Below are positions 1 through 7,975 of a stretch of DNA of 34,782 bases, piece by piece. The first letter of the stretch is position 1. The number at the start of each line of letters is the position of its first letter. Source of the stretch: Clostridia bacterium. GTDB lineage: Bacteria; Bacillota; Clostridia; Oscillospirales; Acutalibacteraceae. The DNA lies in NCBI GenBank assembly GCA_017380615.1, contig JAFODQ010000096.1, positions 1 to 34,782 on the forward strand. Direction: 5' to 3'. The notes beneath the pieces are model-generated. The model was not told the origin of the DNA, did no database searches, and worked only from the letters and a program-made list of their open reading frames with translations. Both the position numbers and the translations under genes were made by a program.

Positions 1-145
1 CAAACACAAGCAGATCGTTCGGCTGCGCGTTCTTCTCAACAACGCTCTTTTTGTCGGCCGCAGAGGCTGTTGTAACAACACGAAGTGCACGCTTGTTTGA
101 GGTGCCGTCTGTAAGGTTTTCAACCTTGTATAAGAAGGGGGACAT
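1..145 (-). CDS. Unrecognised partial ORF at left edge
   Basis: An open frame runs leftward from an ATG at 145-143 off the window edge, giving 48 residues that begin MSPFLYKVENLTDG. The composition is protein-like (mixed charged and hydrophobic residues, few Ser or Cys runs), and the codons are somewhat GC-richer (GCG, CCG) than in nearby genes. I recognise no family. No good ribosome binding site precedes the ATG on the minus strand, and the start lies only a few bases from the ribosome binding site of the divergent gene at 151, which leaves no room for promoters between them. The + strand frame starting at base 3 is also open up to about base 177, so strand and reality are uncertain. Confidence 0.3.
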   Translation of the reverse strand, partial: MSPFLYKVENLTDGTSNKRALRVVTTASAADKKSVVEKNAQPNDLLVF

Positions 146-150
146 GAAAT

Positions 151-648
151 ATGGCTCAGTTAAGCAAAAAGGATAATGCACTTCAGGCAATAAAGTTTGC
201 ACTTTTCTCTGCATCTGCAGGAATAATTCAGGTGGCAACCTTCACAGTTTTGAATGAACTTGTAGTGCCGAATATTCACATTGAAAATGAGATGTTAAAG
301 AACATCTTAAGTGCCGAATATGGTGTTTGCTATCTTATTGCTCTTGTGATGTCTGTTTTGTGGAATTTCACCTTTAACAGAAAATTCACCTTCAAGTCTG
401 CAACAAATGTGCCCGTGGCAATGCTTAAGATTTTTGCGTTCTATTGCGTTTTTACTCCGATTTCAACAATCATCGGCGAAACAGTGACACGCTCCACAAG
501 CTGGGAGTTTGCAGAATATATCGTTCTTGCCTGCACTATGGCAACAAATATGGTAACAGAGTTCCTTTATTGCCGCTTTGTTGTTTATAAGGACAGCATG
601 AATACAAATGACATTGCAAAAAAGGAAAAAGAAAATGCCACAAAATGA
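151..648 (+). CDS. GtrA-family small membrane protein
   Basis: This 165-residue protein has four hydrophobic segments, at about residues 13-35, 55-75, 86-108 and 120-142, and the family motif WNFTFNRKFTFKS after the second segment. These mark the GtrA family (polyprenyl-linked sugar flippase or surface glycosylation helpers in the inner membrane). The substrate cannot be told from sequence. The start is set by a strong site (AGAAGGGGGAC) at 133-143. The C-terminus is a charged, lysine-rich tail that overlaps the next gene by 14 bases, so the two are probably cotranscribed. No convincing promoter is visible in the 150 bases upstream, so transcription may start outside the window. Confidence 0.8.
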   Translation: MAQLSKKDNALQAIKFALFSASAGIIQVATFTVLNELVVPNIHIENEMLKNILSAEYGVCYLIALVMSVLWNFTFNRKFTFKSATNVPVAMLKIFAFYCVFTPISTIIGETVTRSTSWEFAEYIVLACTMATNMVTEFLYCRFVVYKDSMNTNDIAKKEKENATK

Positions 649-1813
649 ATTCAATAAGGATAAAAAAGATATCCGCCTTTGTCCGGCTTCGCGTAAGTGT
701 GGCGGCTGTCAACTGATGAACCTTTCATACGAGGAACAGCTGAAATACAAGCAATCTAAGGTTGTGAGGCTTTTAGGCTCCTTTCACAGAGTTCTGCAGA
801 TTAAGGGAATGGAATCACCATTTCATTACAGAAACAAGGTGCAGGCAGCCTTCGGCAGAACAAGAGGAGGAGAAATTATCTCCGGTGTGTATCAGTCAAG
901 CACTCACAATATTGTGAAAACAGATTCCTGTCTTATTGAGGATGAAAAAGCAGATGAAATAATTCTCACCATAAGAAGGCTTGTTAAAAGCTTTAAGTTA
1001 ACTGTCTATGATGAAAAAAATTCAAGGGGATTTCTCCGTCACGTGCTTGTGAAAAGAGGCTTTCAGACAAATGAGATTATGGTTGTGCTGGTTACCGGCA
1101 CACTTGTTTTTCCATCCAAAAATGATTTTATAAAAGCTCTTCTTAAGGCACATCCTGAAATAACAACAATTGTTCAGAATATAAACAATAAATTCACAAG
1201 CATGGTGCTTGGTGAAAAGGAAACTGTGCTTTACGGAAACGGATATATTGAAGATGTGCTGTGCGGCAAACGCTTCCGGATTTCACCGAAATCCTTTTAC
1301 CAGATAAATCCTGTGCAGACAGAGGTGCTTTACGGAAAGGCTGTTGAGTTTGCACAGCTTACAGGTAGGGAAAGGGTTATTGATGCTTATTGTGGTATCG
1401 GAACAATCGGCATCGTTGCATCTGACAAAGCAGGCGAGGTAATAGGATGCGAGCTGAATGCTGATGCTGTTTCAGATGCCCGTGTGAATGCTAAAATCAA
1501 CAATGTGGAAAACATAAAATTCTTTTGTGCGGATGCAGGAGAGTTTATGTTGGGAATGAAGGATGCAGGGGAGAAATGCGATGTTCTCTTTATGGATCCG
1601 CCAAGAGCGGGAAGTGATAAGAAGTTTTTGTCTTGTGCTGTCAGTCTTTCTCCCGACAGAATTGTTTATATTTCCTGCAACCCCGAAACACAGCAAAGAG
1701 ATTTGTTTTATCTCACTAAAAACGGATATAAGGTAAAGAAAATTCAGCCTGTGGATATGTTTCCGTTTACAAATCATGTGGAGACGGTTGTGCTTTTATC
1801 AGCCAAAGAGTGA
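635..1813 (+). CDS. 23S rRNA (uracil-5-)-methyltransferase, RumA/RlmCD type
   Basis: The 392-residue protein is a SAM-dependent RNA m5U methyltransferase of the TrmA/RumA family. Four cysteines expected to bind an Fe4S4 cluster are visible at C16, C22, C25 and C99 (CPASRKCGGC, then TDSC). The SAM site is DAYCGIGTIGI, followed by DPPRAG. The catalytic cysteine is C348 in YISCNPET, and the C-terminal NHVETVVLL is typical. It starts directly at the cluster motif and so lacks the N-terminal TRAM RNA-binding domain that many family members carry. I chose ATG 635 rather than 608 because AAAGGA at 621-626 is well spaced from it. It overlaps the end of the GtrA gene by 14 bases. The modified uridine (U747 or U1939 equivalents) cannot be told. 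Confidence 0.88.
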   Translation: MPQNEFNKDKKDIRLCPASRKCGGCQLMNLSYEEQLKYKQSKVVRLLGSFHRVLQIKGMESPFHYRNKVQAAFGRTRGGEIISGVYQSSTHNIVKTDSCLIEDEKADEIILTIRRLVKSFKLTVYDEKNSRGFLRHVLVKRGFQTNEIMVVLVTGTLVFPSKNDFIKALLKAHPEITTIVQNINNKFTSMVLGEKETVLYGNGYIEDVLCGKRFRISPKSFYQINPVQTEVLYGKAVEFAQLTGRERVIDAYCGIGTIGIVASDKAGEVIGCELNADAVSDARVNAKINNVENIKFFCADAGEFMLGMKDAGEKCDVLFMDPPRAGSDKKFLSCAVSLSPDRIVYISCNPETQQRDLFYLTKNGYKVKKIQPVDMFPFTNHVETVVLLSAKE

Positions 1814-1836
1814 AATTATTTATTTAATGTGAAATA

Positions 1837-1864
1837 GGGAGAGCTCCGGCTCTCCTGTTTTTTA
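1837..1864 (+). terminator. Rho-independent terminator
   Basis: GGAGAGC (1838-1844), a TCCG loop and GCTCTCC (1849-1855) are followed by a T-rich run. It ends the GtrA / rRNA methyltransferase unit. Confidence 0.85.
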
Positions 1865-1909
1865 GTTTCGTATAATTCCCGTAAAATTCACAAAATTTTC
1901 CCGAAAGCC

Positions 1910-1938
1910 TTGACTAAATTATACAATAGTTATAAAAT
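1910..1938 (+). promoter_or_regulatory. Promoter of the diguanylate cyclase gene
   Basis: TTGACT (1910-1915), a 17-base spacer and TAAAAT (1933-1938). The 17 bases at 1926-1942 (ATAGTTATAAAATTATA) recur at exactly the same distance from the -35 box in the promoter at 3205. Confidence 0.65.
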
Positions 1939-1976
1939 TATAATATATAAAGCTATTCTTGAGAGAAGGTGGATTT

Positions 1977-3134
1977 ATGGAAGGCTTATTGTATATTTCC
2001 TTTAATGCCTTTTGTATTGCAGAGCTCCTTATGATTTTTGGGAAAATCTGTAAGGGTGTTGATAAACGCATAGGGCAGGTTATGCTTGCCTGGTTTATAG
2101 TTGCCTCTGTAATTCTTCTTTCAAGCGATATGGTCTGGGGCGTATTTGAATATTACATCGGATGGGACAAGCATCCCGCCGCATCCTTTGCAGTTAACAG
2201 TGTCTATCATATCTTTACGGGTGTTGTGGCTTATTTATGGTTTTTATTTAGCGAAAGTGAGCAGAACTCAAGACTTGTAAAAAGCAAGAAAGGCATTCTT
2301 TTAAGTATGCTGCCACTCTTTATATTGATTAATCTTGTTGTTGGCTCAAATGCAAATCATTGGGTTTTCTATATTGATCCCGTAACAGGAGAATATCAAA
2401 GAGGTAAGTTCTATTTTGCGATGATAGTTATCTGCGCCTTCTACATTGCACTGACCACAATCAAGGCTTTTGTGAAAGCCTTCAGAAAAGAAAATTACCT
2501 TCGTAAAAATCAGCTTCTGGCACTTGCATCCTTTGCGTTATATCCTATTTTTGCGAGTGTGCTGCAGGTTCTGTTCGTGGGCTCACCGATGATCAGTGGT
2601 GGTATTGCCTTTGCTGTGCTTCATGTTTACATCAACTCCCGTGAGCTTCTCATTTCCATTGACCCGATGACACAGCTCAATAACAGAACTCACATGGAGG
2701 ATTTCCTTGATGGCAAAATGAAATCCAAGCCTGAAAATAAAGAGCTTTATGTTTTCATTATGGATCTTGATTATTTCAAGCAAATCAACGATGAATATGG
2801 TCACCTTGAGGGTGATGCGGCAATCGTGATTGCTGCTGATACAATTCGCAGCATTGTTAACAGAACAGATTATTTTGCCTGCCGATATGGTGGCGATGAG
2901 TTTGTGATTATCTGTGAAACCAACAAGGATTTCAAGCCAAAGGAATTTCTTAACCACATTAACGAGTGTCTTGCTGAAAATACAAAGAAGCATGGCAAAG
3001 AGTACAAGCTTAAATTCAGCGTGGGCTATAAGCGTTATTCAAAGGACTATGCCGATGTGCAGGATTTCCTCAAGGCTGCAGACGAAGGACTTTATATGAT
3101 AAAAAACTCAAGAGAGCCATTGGCATTAAAGTAA
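1977..3134 (+). CDS. Membrane-bound diguanylate cyclase (GGDEF)
   Basis: The first ~230 of 385 residues are mostly hydrophobic, with about six or seven membrane spans, and look like a sensory membrane module I cannot name. The rest is a GGDEF domain that should make cyclic di-GMP from two GTP at the inner membrane face. It has DPMTQLNNRTH at its start, DLDYFKQINDEYGH for metal and GTP binding, and an intact GGDEF signature at residues 305-309, so it is probably active. The canonical RxxD inhibitory site before the signature is absent. ATG 1977 is preferred over the upstream in-frame TTG at 1959 because AGAAGGTGG at 1964-1972 is correctly spaced. It is a single-gene unit with its own promoter and terminator. 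Confidence 0.9.
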   Translation: MEGLLYISFNAFCIAELLMIFGKICKGVDKRIGQVMLAWFIVASVILLSSDMVWGVFEYYIGWDKHPAASFAVNSVYHIFTGVVAYLWFLFSESEQNSRLVKSKKGILLSMLPLFILINLVVGSNANHWVFYIDPVTGEYQRGKFYFAMIVICAFYIALTTIKAFVKAFRKENYLRKNQLLALASFALYPIFASVLQVLFVGSPMISGGIAFAVLHVYINSRELLISIDPMTQLNNRTHMEDFLDGKMKSKPENKELYVFIMDLDYFKQINDEYGHLEGDAAIVIAADTIRSIVNRTDYFACRYGGDEFVIICETNKDFKPKEFLNHINECLAENTKKHGKEYKLKFSVGYKRYSKDYADVQDFLKAADEGLYMIKNSREPLALK

Positions 3135-3147
3135 GCATATAAGATAA

Positions 3148-3185
3148 GGCGTTGTGTTTATAAGAATACAACGCCAATTTTATTT
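3148..3185 (+). terminator. Rho-independent terminator
   Basis: An inverted repeat of GGCGTTGT (from 3148) and ACAACGCC (to 3175) is followed by an AT-rich, T-containing tail. It ends the diguanylate cyclase transcript. Confidence 0.75.
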
Positions 3186-3204
3186 AAAAATTTAATAAAA
3201 AAGG

Positions 3205-3233
3205 TTGACTATAAAAAACTATAGTTATAAAAT
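3205..3233 (+). promoter_or_regulatory. Promoter of ddh
   Basis: TTGACT (3205-3210), 17 bases, TAAAAT (3228-3233). The block 3221-3237 is identical to 1926-1942 and sits in the same register, 16 bases from the first base of the -35 box. Confidence 0.65.
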
Positions 3234-3264
3234 TATAGGGAATTTTATTTACGGAGTGATACTG

Positions 3265-4245
3265 ATGATTAAAATCGGTCTTTACGGCTACGGAAACATT
3301 GCTCGTGGCGTGGAATGTGCTGTTAAGCAGAATAGTGATATGGTTGTTACTTGTGTTTTCACAAGGCGTGATCCTTCAACAGTAACCACCATTTCGGGTG
3401 CAGCTGTTTATAAAGCTGATTCAATTCTTTCCCATAAGGATGAAATAGATGTTCTTATTATGTGTGGTGGCTCTGCAACAGATTTACCTGAGCAGACACC
3501 TGCAATGGCAAAGCATTTTAATGTTGTGGACAGCTTTGATACACACAAGAATATTCCAATGCATTTTGAAAACGTTGACAAAGCTGCCAGAGAGGGTGGC
3601 AATGTTGGTGTTATCTCTGTGGGCTGGGACCCCGGAATGTTCTCTCTTAACAGACTTTACGGAAGCTGTATCCTCACAGATGGTGCAGATTATACCTTCT
3701 GGGGCAAGGGAGTCAGCCAGGGTCATTCAGATGCCATAAGAAGGGTTGAGGGTGTCCTTGATGCAAGACAATATACCATTCCTGTGGAGGAAGCTCTTGA
3801 TGCTGTAAGAAGTGGCTCACAGCCACAGCTTACAACACGCCAGAAGCACACAAGAGAGTGCTTTGTTGTTGCAAAAGAGGGGGCTGACCTTGCGAGAATT
3901 GAAAAAGATATTGTAACAATGAAAAACTATTTTGATGAATATGATACCACAGTTCATTTTATTTCTCAGGAGGAGCTTGACCGTGACCATAAGGGTATTC
4001 CCCACGGTGGCTTTGTTATAAGAACAGGCAAAACAGGTGCAAATCTTGAGCATAACCATGTTATTGAATATAGCCTTAAGCTTGATTCGAATCCTGAGTT
4101 TACATCTTGTGTGATCACAGCCTATGCCCGTGCTGCCTACAGAATGGCACAGGAGGGTATGAGTGGTTGTAAGACAGTGTTTGATATTCCACCTGCATAT
4201 CTTTCAAGCAAGAGCGGGGAAGAATTAAGAAAAGAAATGCTATAA
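3265..4245 (+). CDS. ddh: meso-Diaminopimelate D-dehydrogenase
   Basis: Ddh is an NADPH-dependent cytosolic enzyme that makes meso-diaminopimelate from tetrahydrodipicolinate and ammonia in one step, for lysine and peptidoglycan. The 326-residue length matches the family (about 320-330). Visible are the N-terminal nucleotide-binding loop IGLYGYGNIARG, the conserved SVGWDPGMFSLNRLY and FWGKGVSQGHSDAIRR stretches, and the C-terminal HNHVIEYSLKLDSNPEFT. The start at 3265 follows CGGAGTG at 3252-3258; the longer frame from 3205 would run through the promoter and is rejected. It stands alone, not beside other dap genes, although aspartokinase (31229-32542) lies in the same window. Confidence 0.93.
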   Translation: MIKIGLYGYGNIARGVECAVKQNSDMVVTCVFTRRDPSTVTTISGAAVYKADSILSHKDEIDVLIMCGGSATDLPEQTPAMAKHFNVVDSFDTHKNIPMHFENVDKAAREGGNVGVISVGWDPGMFSLNRLYGSCILTDGADYTFWGKGVSQGHSDAIRRVEGVLDARQYTIPVEEALDAVRSGSQPQLTTRQKHTRECFVVAKEGADLARIEKDIVTMKNYFDEYDTTVHFISQEELDRDHKGIPHGGFVIRTGKTGANLEHNHVIEYSLKLDSNPEFTSCVITAYARAAYRMAQEGMSGCKTVFDIPPAYLSSKSGEELRKEML

Positions 4246-4251
4246 TAAAGA

Positions 4252-4284
4252 AAAAATGGTACGAAGCAAATTCGTACCATTTTT
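4252..4284. terminator. Bidirectional terminator between ddh and the antiporter gene
   Basis: A perfect 14-bp inverted repeat (4252-4265 and 4271-4284) has A-tracts and T-tracts at its ends, so it can serve the convergent genes on both strands. Confidence 0.85.
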
Positions 4285-4289
4285 CTTTT

Positions 4290-5477
4290 TTACATACCCT
4301 TTTTGATTTCTCCGGCTTTTTTGAGTGATGCTTTTGCAATGGCTGGACCAACCAGCTCGTAAACAAGCGTGCCACAGAGAATAACCGTTCGTATCTGTGT
4401 TGCATATTCAGGAACAACAGAGGAGGCTGCAAGGGAAAGACCGATTGCCACACCTGCCTGGGGCACGAGTGCAGGTCCAAGATATTTTCTGATGTTTTTG
4501 TCGGCTTTGCAAATTGTAGCACCAAGCGATGCACCAAACATCTTTCCGAGTACACGCACAACAATGTAGATGATTCCCACAACACCGACTGCAGGCAAAA
4601 CAGAAAGCTTAAGCTCAGCACCGGATGCCACGAAAAACAGCATGAAAATCGGTGGGGTGATTTTATCAGAAAGCTTCATGATGTGGTTAACATCAGGTGA
4701 GAAATTTGCAATTACGGCACCCATTGCCATGCAAAGCAAAAGTGATGAGAAGCCACAAAGAGCTGAAAGACCAAGACCAATGAAAATAAATGCAATGGTC
4801 AGTGAAAGTCTGTTGCCATCCTTCTTGAATGCCTTGAGCGGCAGCAGGAAAATAAAACCGAGAATTGCGCCCACAACAAGCGCACCGCCGATTTCAATAA
4901 TGGGACGCAGAATTAAATCGGAGGTCTTTGTGCTTCCTCCTGAAAGTGCAGTTGCAGCGGCAACAGCGATTGAGTACATTATAAGAGCGGTTGCATCATC
5001 AATTGCAACAACGGAAAGAAGAGTCTCGGTAACAGGTCCGCGAGCCTTGTACTGCTTGATAACCATGATTGTTGCAGCAGGTGCGGTGGCAGCCGCAATG
5101 GAACCGAGCACAAGCGCAAACGGCGCATCATAGCCTGCAATTATGAGAGCAACAGCAACAAAAACAACAGCAAAAAGCGATTCGAAGGATGCAATAACAA
5201 TTGGTGTTGCACCCACACGTTTGAAATATGAGATTTTGAATTCATTGCCGATTGAGAAGGCGATGAAGCCAAGAGCTGCATCGGAAATGATTGATGCAGA
5301 GCTGAGAAAATCTTCGCTAAGAATGCCCAGTACACTTGGTCCCAGCAGAAGACCGGCAAGAAGATAGCCCGTAACATTTGGGAGCTTAATCAGTTTCACG
5401 AGTCTGCCCAATGCCATGCCTGCAAAAATCATTACTGAAAGGCAGATGAATGTGTTTAAAGAAAGATTCTGAAACAT
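4290..5477 (-). CDS. CPA2-type cation:proton antiporter
   Basis: The 395-residue, very hydrophobic protein has 12-13 predicted spans and matches the Na_H_Exchanger (KefB/NhaS3-like) family. Typical stretches are LGRLVKLIKLPNVTGYLLAGLLLGPSVLG-type sequence near the N-terminus, AIDDATALIMYS in the middle (paired acidic residues in the ion-binding core) and LVPQAGVAIGLSLAA near the end. It should exchange Na+ or K+ for protons at the cytoplasmic membrane. It stops right after the last span, with no RCK/TrkA-N regulatory domain of the kind found on Kef proteins. Its ATG overlaps the stop of the PII-like gene by one base (TAATG), so the two are translationally coupled and the small protein may be its regulator (inference). 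Confidence 0.88.
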   Translation of the reverse strand: MFQNLSLNTFICLSVMIFAGMALGRLVKLIKLPNVTGYLLAGLLLGPSVLGILSEDFLSSASIISDAALGFIAFSIGNEFKISYFKRVGATPIVIASFESLFAVVFVAVALIIAGYDAPFALVLGSIAAATAPAATIMVIKQYKARGPVTETLLSVVAIDDATALIMYSIAVAAATALSGGSTKTSDLILRPIIEIGGALVVGAILGFIFLLPLKAFKKDGNRLSLTIAFIFIGLGLSALCGFSSLLLCMAMGAVIANFSPDVNHIMKLSDKITPPIFMLFFVASGAELKLSVLPAVGVVGIIYIVVRVLGKMFGASLGATICKADKNIRKYLGPALVPQAGVAIGLSLAASSVVPEYATQIRTVILCGTLVYELVGPAIAKASLKKAGEIKKGM

Positions 5478-5818
5478 TACAGTGAAATTCCCTCCACATA
5501 ATCTATGGGGAGTGTGAACAGAATGCCTGTGTCAGGCTTATCAAGACCACCTGTAACATCATTAACGATTCTGGAGATTCTTTCAACATCCTCGTCCTTT
5601 GCAACCATAATGATTGTTTTGTTTTCCTTGTGGGTTGGAGTGAGAAGGCTTCTGAGTGACATAAGGAAATACATATCCTCGTGGTCATGCTCGATAAGCT
5701 CCTGCACCATACCTTTGCTGTCGATGATTGTAGCACCACAGATCTTGTTTTCGGAAAATTCCTCAAGCAATTCCTCAAGGCACTCCGTTTTGTTAAGAAT
5801 TATTGTAACAAGCTTCAT
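5477..5818 (-). CDS. PII-like signalling protein coupled to the antiporter
   Basis: A 113-residue cytosolic protein. The opening MKLVTIILNKTECLEELLEEF and the closing GLDKPDTGILFTLPIDYVEGI resemble the ferredoxin-like beta-alpha-beta fold and C-terminal strand of PII/GlnB-like trimers. The middle (residues ~36-60) would be the T-loop and is not like that of GlnB; the uridylylated Tyr context is missing. PII-like proteins usually bind a nucleotide or small ligand and control a neighbouring transporter; here the neighbour is the antiporter, one base overlapping. Start at 5818 is supported by AGGGGGAT just upstream; the longer frame from 5857 overlaps the promoter. Family assignment is by eye and moderately sure. 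Confidence 0.65.
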   Translation of the reverse strand: MKLVTIILNKTECLEELLEEFSENKICGATIIDSKGMVQELIEHDHEDMYFLMSLRSLLTPTHKENKTIIMVAKDEDVERISRIVNDVTGGLDKPDTGILFTLPIDYVEGISL

Positions 5819-5847
5819 AAATATCCCCCTTGTTTTATTCTGCTGTA

Positions 5848-5876
5848 ATTGTAGCACTCGGAAAAAATCATTTCAA
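5848..5876 (-). promoter_or_regulatory. Promoter of the PII-like/antiporter operon
   Basis: On the minus strand: TTGAAA (5876-5871), 17 bases, TACAAT (5853-5848). Confidence 0.65.
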
Positions 5877-5927
5877 TGATAAAACCTACAATTATAATAG
5901 GTATATACAAATATTTTTTGTAATAAA

Positions 5928-5956
5928 TTGAAAAAGAAGAATTTATGTGATATATT
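5928..5956 (+). promoter_or_regulatory. Promoter of the secreted hydrolase gene
   Basis: TTGAAA (5928-5933), 17 bases, TATATT (5951-5956), 23 bases before the start codon. Confidence 0.6.
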
Positions 5957-5979
5957 AATCCCAAAGGAGATGAATATAT

Positions 5980-7923
5980 ATGCTTAAAAAATGTTTATCT
6001 GTTTTGTTATGCTTGATTTTAGCCTTCAGTGCTTTTGCAACAACGGTTGCTGCTGCACAGGTGCAGGGTGAAATATCTGATTTGCCCCTTGTTATGGTGG
6101 CGGGTTACAGCAGCCCGGAGCTTGTTATGACCGACGAGGATGGTAACAAGACTCAGGTGTGGGGTCTTAATATGGATTCCGTTCTCAGCAGAGTCCTCAA
6201 CAGAATTGTTGATATCGGAAAGGGTCTTGTGATGACGCTTGACGGTAACGCTCAGTATCTTGGTAAGGTGGTTGGTGAAGAGCTTGAGCAGGAGCTTGAG
6301 TATATGAAGCTCAACCCCGACGGAACGAGTAAATATAATGTTACCGTTGCCAATCCCGAAACCATGGATAAGAATATGAAGCATATTCTCGAAAACGGTC
6401 TTCCTGAGGAATATATAAATGAACGAGCAGTTATTGATGAAATTGCCGGGAAATATGTTGACCCCGAGTATATTTACTGCTACCAGGCAGACTGGAGAAT
6501 GGGTATCATTGAGTGTGCAGAAGAGCTTGACAGACTCATTGAAGATATCAAAGTGATTACCGGTAAGGATAAGGTTAATCTTATTGCAGTTTCTCATGGT
6601 GGTCAGATAACAGCAGCATATCTTTCTCTTTATGGTCACAAGCAGAGTGTCAATAATGCAGTGCTTACAGTTCCTGCAATTGGTGGTGCTGTGCTCGCCT
6701 ATGATATTATGAGTGGCAATGTTCATCTTGATGAGCACACACTTGTTTATTACCTCCAGCACGGCTTTATTGCAGAGGGTGAGTATGAGTGGCTTGTTGA
6801 GGCACAGCAGCTTGGCTTCCTTGATGAGGTTATTGAAGAGCTTCTCCCGTATGTTTATAATGTTATAGGCAATTTCGGTAGCATTTGGGATTTCATTCCA
6901 AACGAGGATTATGAGGATGTCAAGGCAATGCACCTTGACCCTGAAATTCACGCGGGTATTATTGCAAAAAGTGACGCTGCTCACGAGCTTACAGCCAATA
7001 TGCACGAAAGCCTTCAAAAATGCAGAAATGAATATGGTATCAAGGTGAGCATCATTGCAGGTACGGGTGTACCTTCTGTTTCAGGTGCTCAGAGAAATTC
7101 CGATGCGATTATCGGCACAAACGATTCCACAGGAGCTCTTTGTGCTCCTTATGGTCAACGCTTTGGTGATGGCTACACAGGTGCAAAGCAAGCGTGTGAT
7201 GATCCATCACATGACCATGTTTCACCATCCTTTGAGATTGACGCCTCCTGTGCATATCTTCCTGAGCACACCTGGTTTGTGGATGAGCTTTTTCACGGAA
7301 TGACTTTTAAGGATGATTATTCAAAAACTCTTGCTTTTACATTGCTTCTCACAGATGAAATAAAGGATGTTCATTCAAACCCCGAATATCCTCAGTTCAA
7401 GGAATCAACAAATGCAACAAATGCAGTTTTTGCAACCTTCAACAGCAGCCCTTACGGATATATCAGTGCAGCAGATGATTACATAATCATTAAAAATATT
7501 TCAACACAATATCCCGTGAGAATAACATCTGTTACAGTTAACGGAGCAGACCTTGTTATTCATTCTCTTGGCGTTAAGGAGCTTCAGCCGGGAAAGGAAA
7601 TCAAGCTTGAATTCACAGGCAGCCTTCCGCAGGCGAGCAATGCACTTATGCAGGTGGAAATAAAATATGAGCTTGTTGGTAACACACTTGCTTCCATAGG
7701 CAGTAAGCGCTTCAATTTCAAAATAATGAACGGTGAGGCTGTTGAGTACAATGAGGCTCAACCCTTTGTGGATGCTGATTTTGCCATGGGTTATGATCAA
7801 TTTATGCCCGAAGATACGAGCAATATCCTGACCAATATCGGTCTTTCGAATTTTGTCAGCTTTATATTTGATCTTATTTATTCATTGATGCTTCAGTTTG
7901 GTCTGGGCTCGTTCATAAAATAA
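5980..7923 (+). CDS. Secreted LCAT-like alpha/beta hydrolase (putative lipase/acyltransferase)
   Basis: The 647-residue protein begins with a clear signal peptide (KK, a hydrophobic core, then ATTVAAA near residue 26), so it is exported. The next part resembles lecithin:cholesterol acyltransferase-like lipases: LPLVMVAGY, YQADWRMG (compare the family YDWR), then DKVNLIAVSHGGQ with the likely nucleophile S205 in an A-x-S-x-G elbow. D397 in RFGDGYTG fits the family GDG acid, and H430 or H439 is a candidate catalytic histidine. Residues ~470-600 look like beta-rich accessory sequence. The last ~30 residues are hydrophobic and may anchor it. Substrate unknown. Ribosome site AAAGGAGATG, one-gene unit. 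Confidence 0.72.
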   Translation: MLKKCLSVLLCLILAFSAFATTVAAAQVQGEISDLPLVMVAGYSSPELVMTDEDGNKTQVWGLNMDSVLSRVLNRIVDIGKGLVMTLDGNAQYLGKVVGEELEQELEYMKLNPDGTSKYNVTVANPETMDKNMKHILENGLPEEYINERAVIDEIAGKYVDPEYIYCYQADWRMGIIECAEELDRLIEDIKVITGKDKVNLIAVSHGGQITAAYLSLYGHKQSVNNAVLTVPAIGGAVLAYDIMSGNVHLDEHTLVYYLQHGFIAEGEYEWLVEAQQLGFLDEVIEELLPYVYNVIGNFGSIWDFIPNEDYEDVKAMHLDPEIHAGIIAKSDAAHELTANMHESLQKCRNEYGIKVSIIAGTGVPSVSGAQRNSDAIIGTNDSTGALCAPYGQRFGDGYTGAKQACDDPSHDHVSPSFEIDASCAYLPEHTWFVDELFHGMTFKDDYSKTLAFTLLLTDEIKDVHSNPEYPQFKESTNATNAVFATFNSSPYGYISAADDYIIIKNISTQYPVRITSVTVNGADLVIHSLGVKELQPGKEIKLEFTGSLPQASNALMQVEIKYELVGNTLASIGSKRFNFKIMNGEAVEYNEAQPFVDADFAMGYDQFMPEDTSNILTNIGLSNFVSFIFDLIYSLMLQFGLGSFIK

Positions 7924-7936
7924 ATGAATTTGGGTA

Positions 7937-7965
7937 TTGACTTATTGAAGAAATAGTATTATAAT
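7937..7965 (+). promoter_or_regulatory. Promoter of rpsF-ssb-rpsR
   Basis: TTGACT (7937-7942), 17 bases, TATAAT (7960-7965); near consensus. Transcription should begin around 7972. Confidence 0.8.
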
Positions 7966-7975
7966 CTGTAATCGT

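Noticed and set aside
4570..5133. A 187-residue + strand frame opposite the antiporter
   Set aside because: Antisense to a clear transporter gene with family motifs; Ser/Ala/Thr-rich shadow composition.
6019..7017. A 332-residue open frame on the minus strand
   Set aside because: It lies wholly inside the secreted hydrolase gene in antisense, has very high Cys, His, Ile and Asn content and no ribosome site; it is a shadow of the + strand gene.
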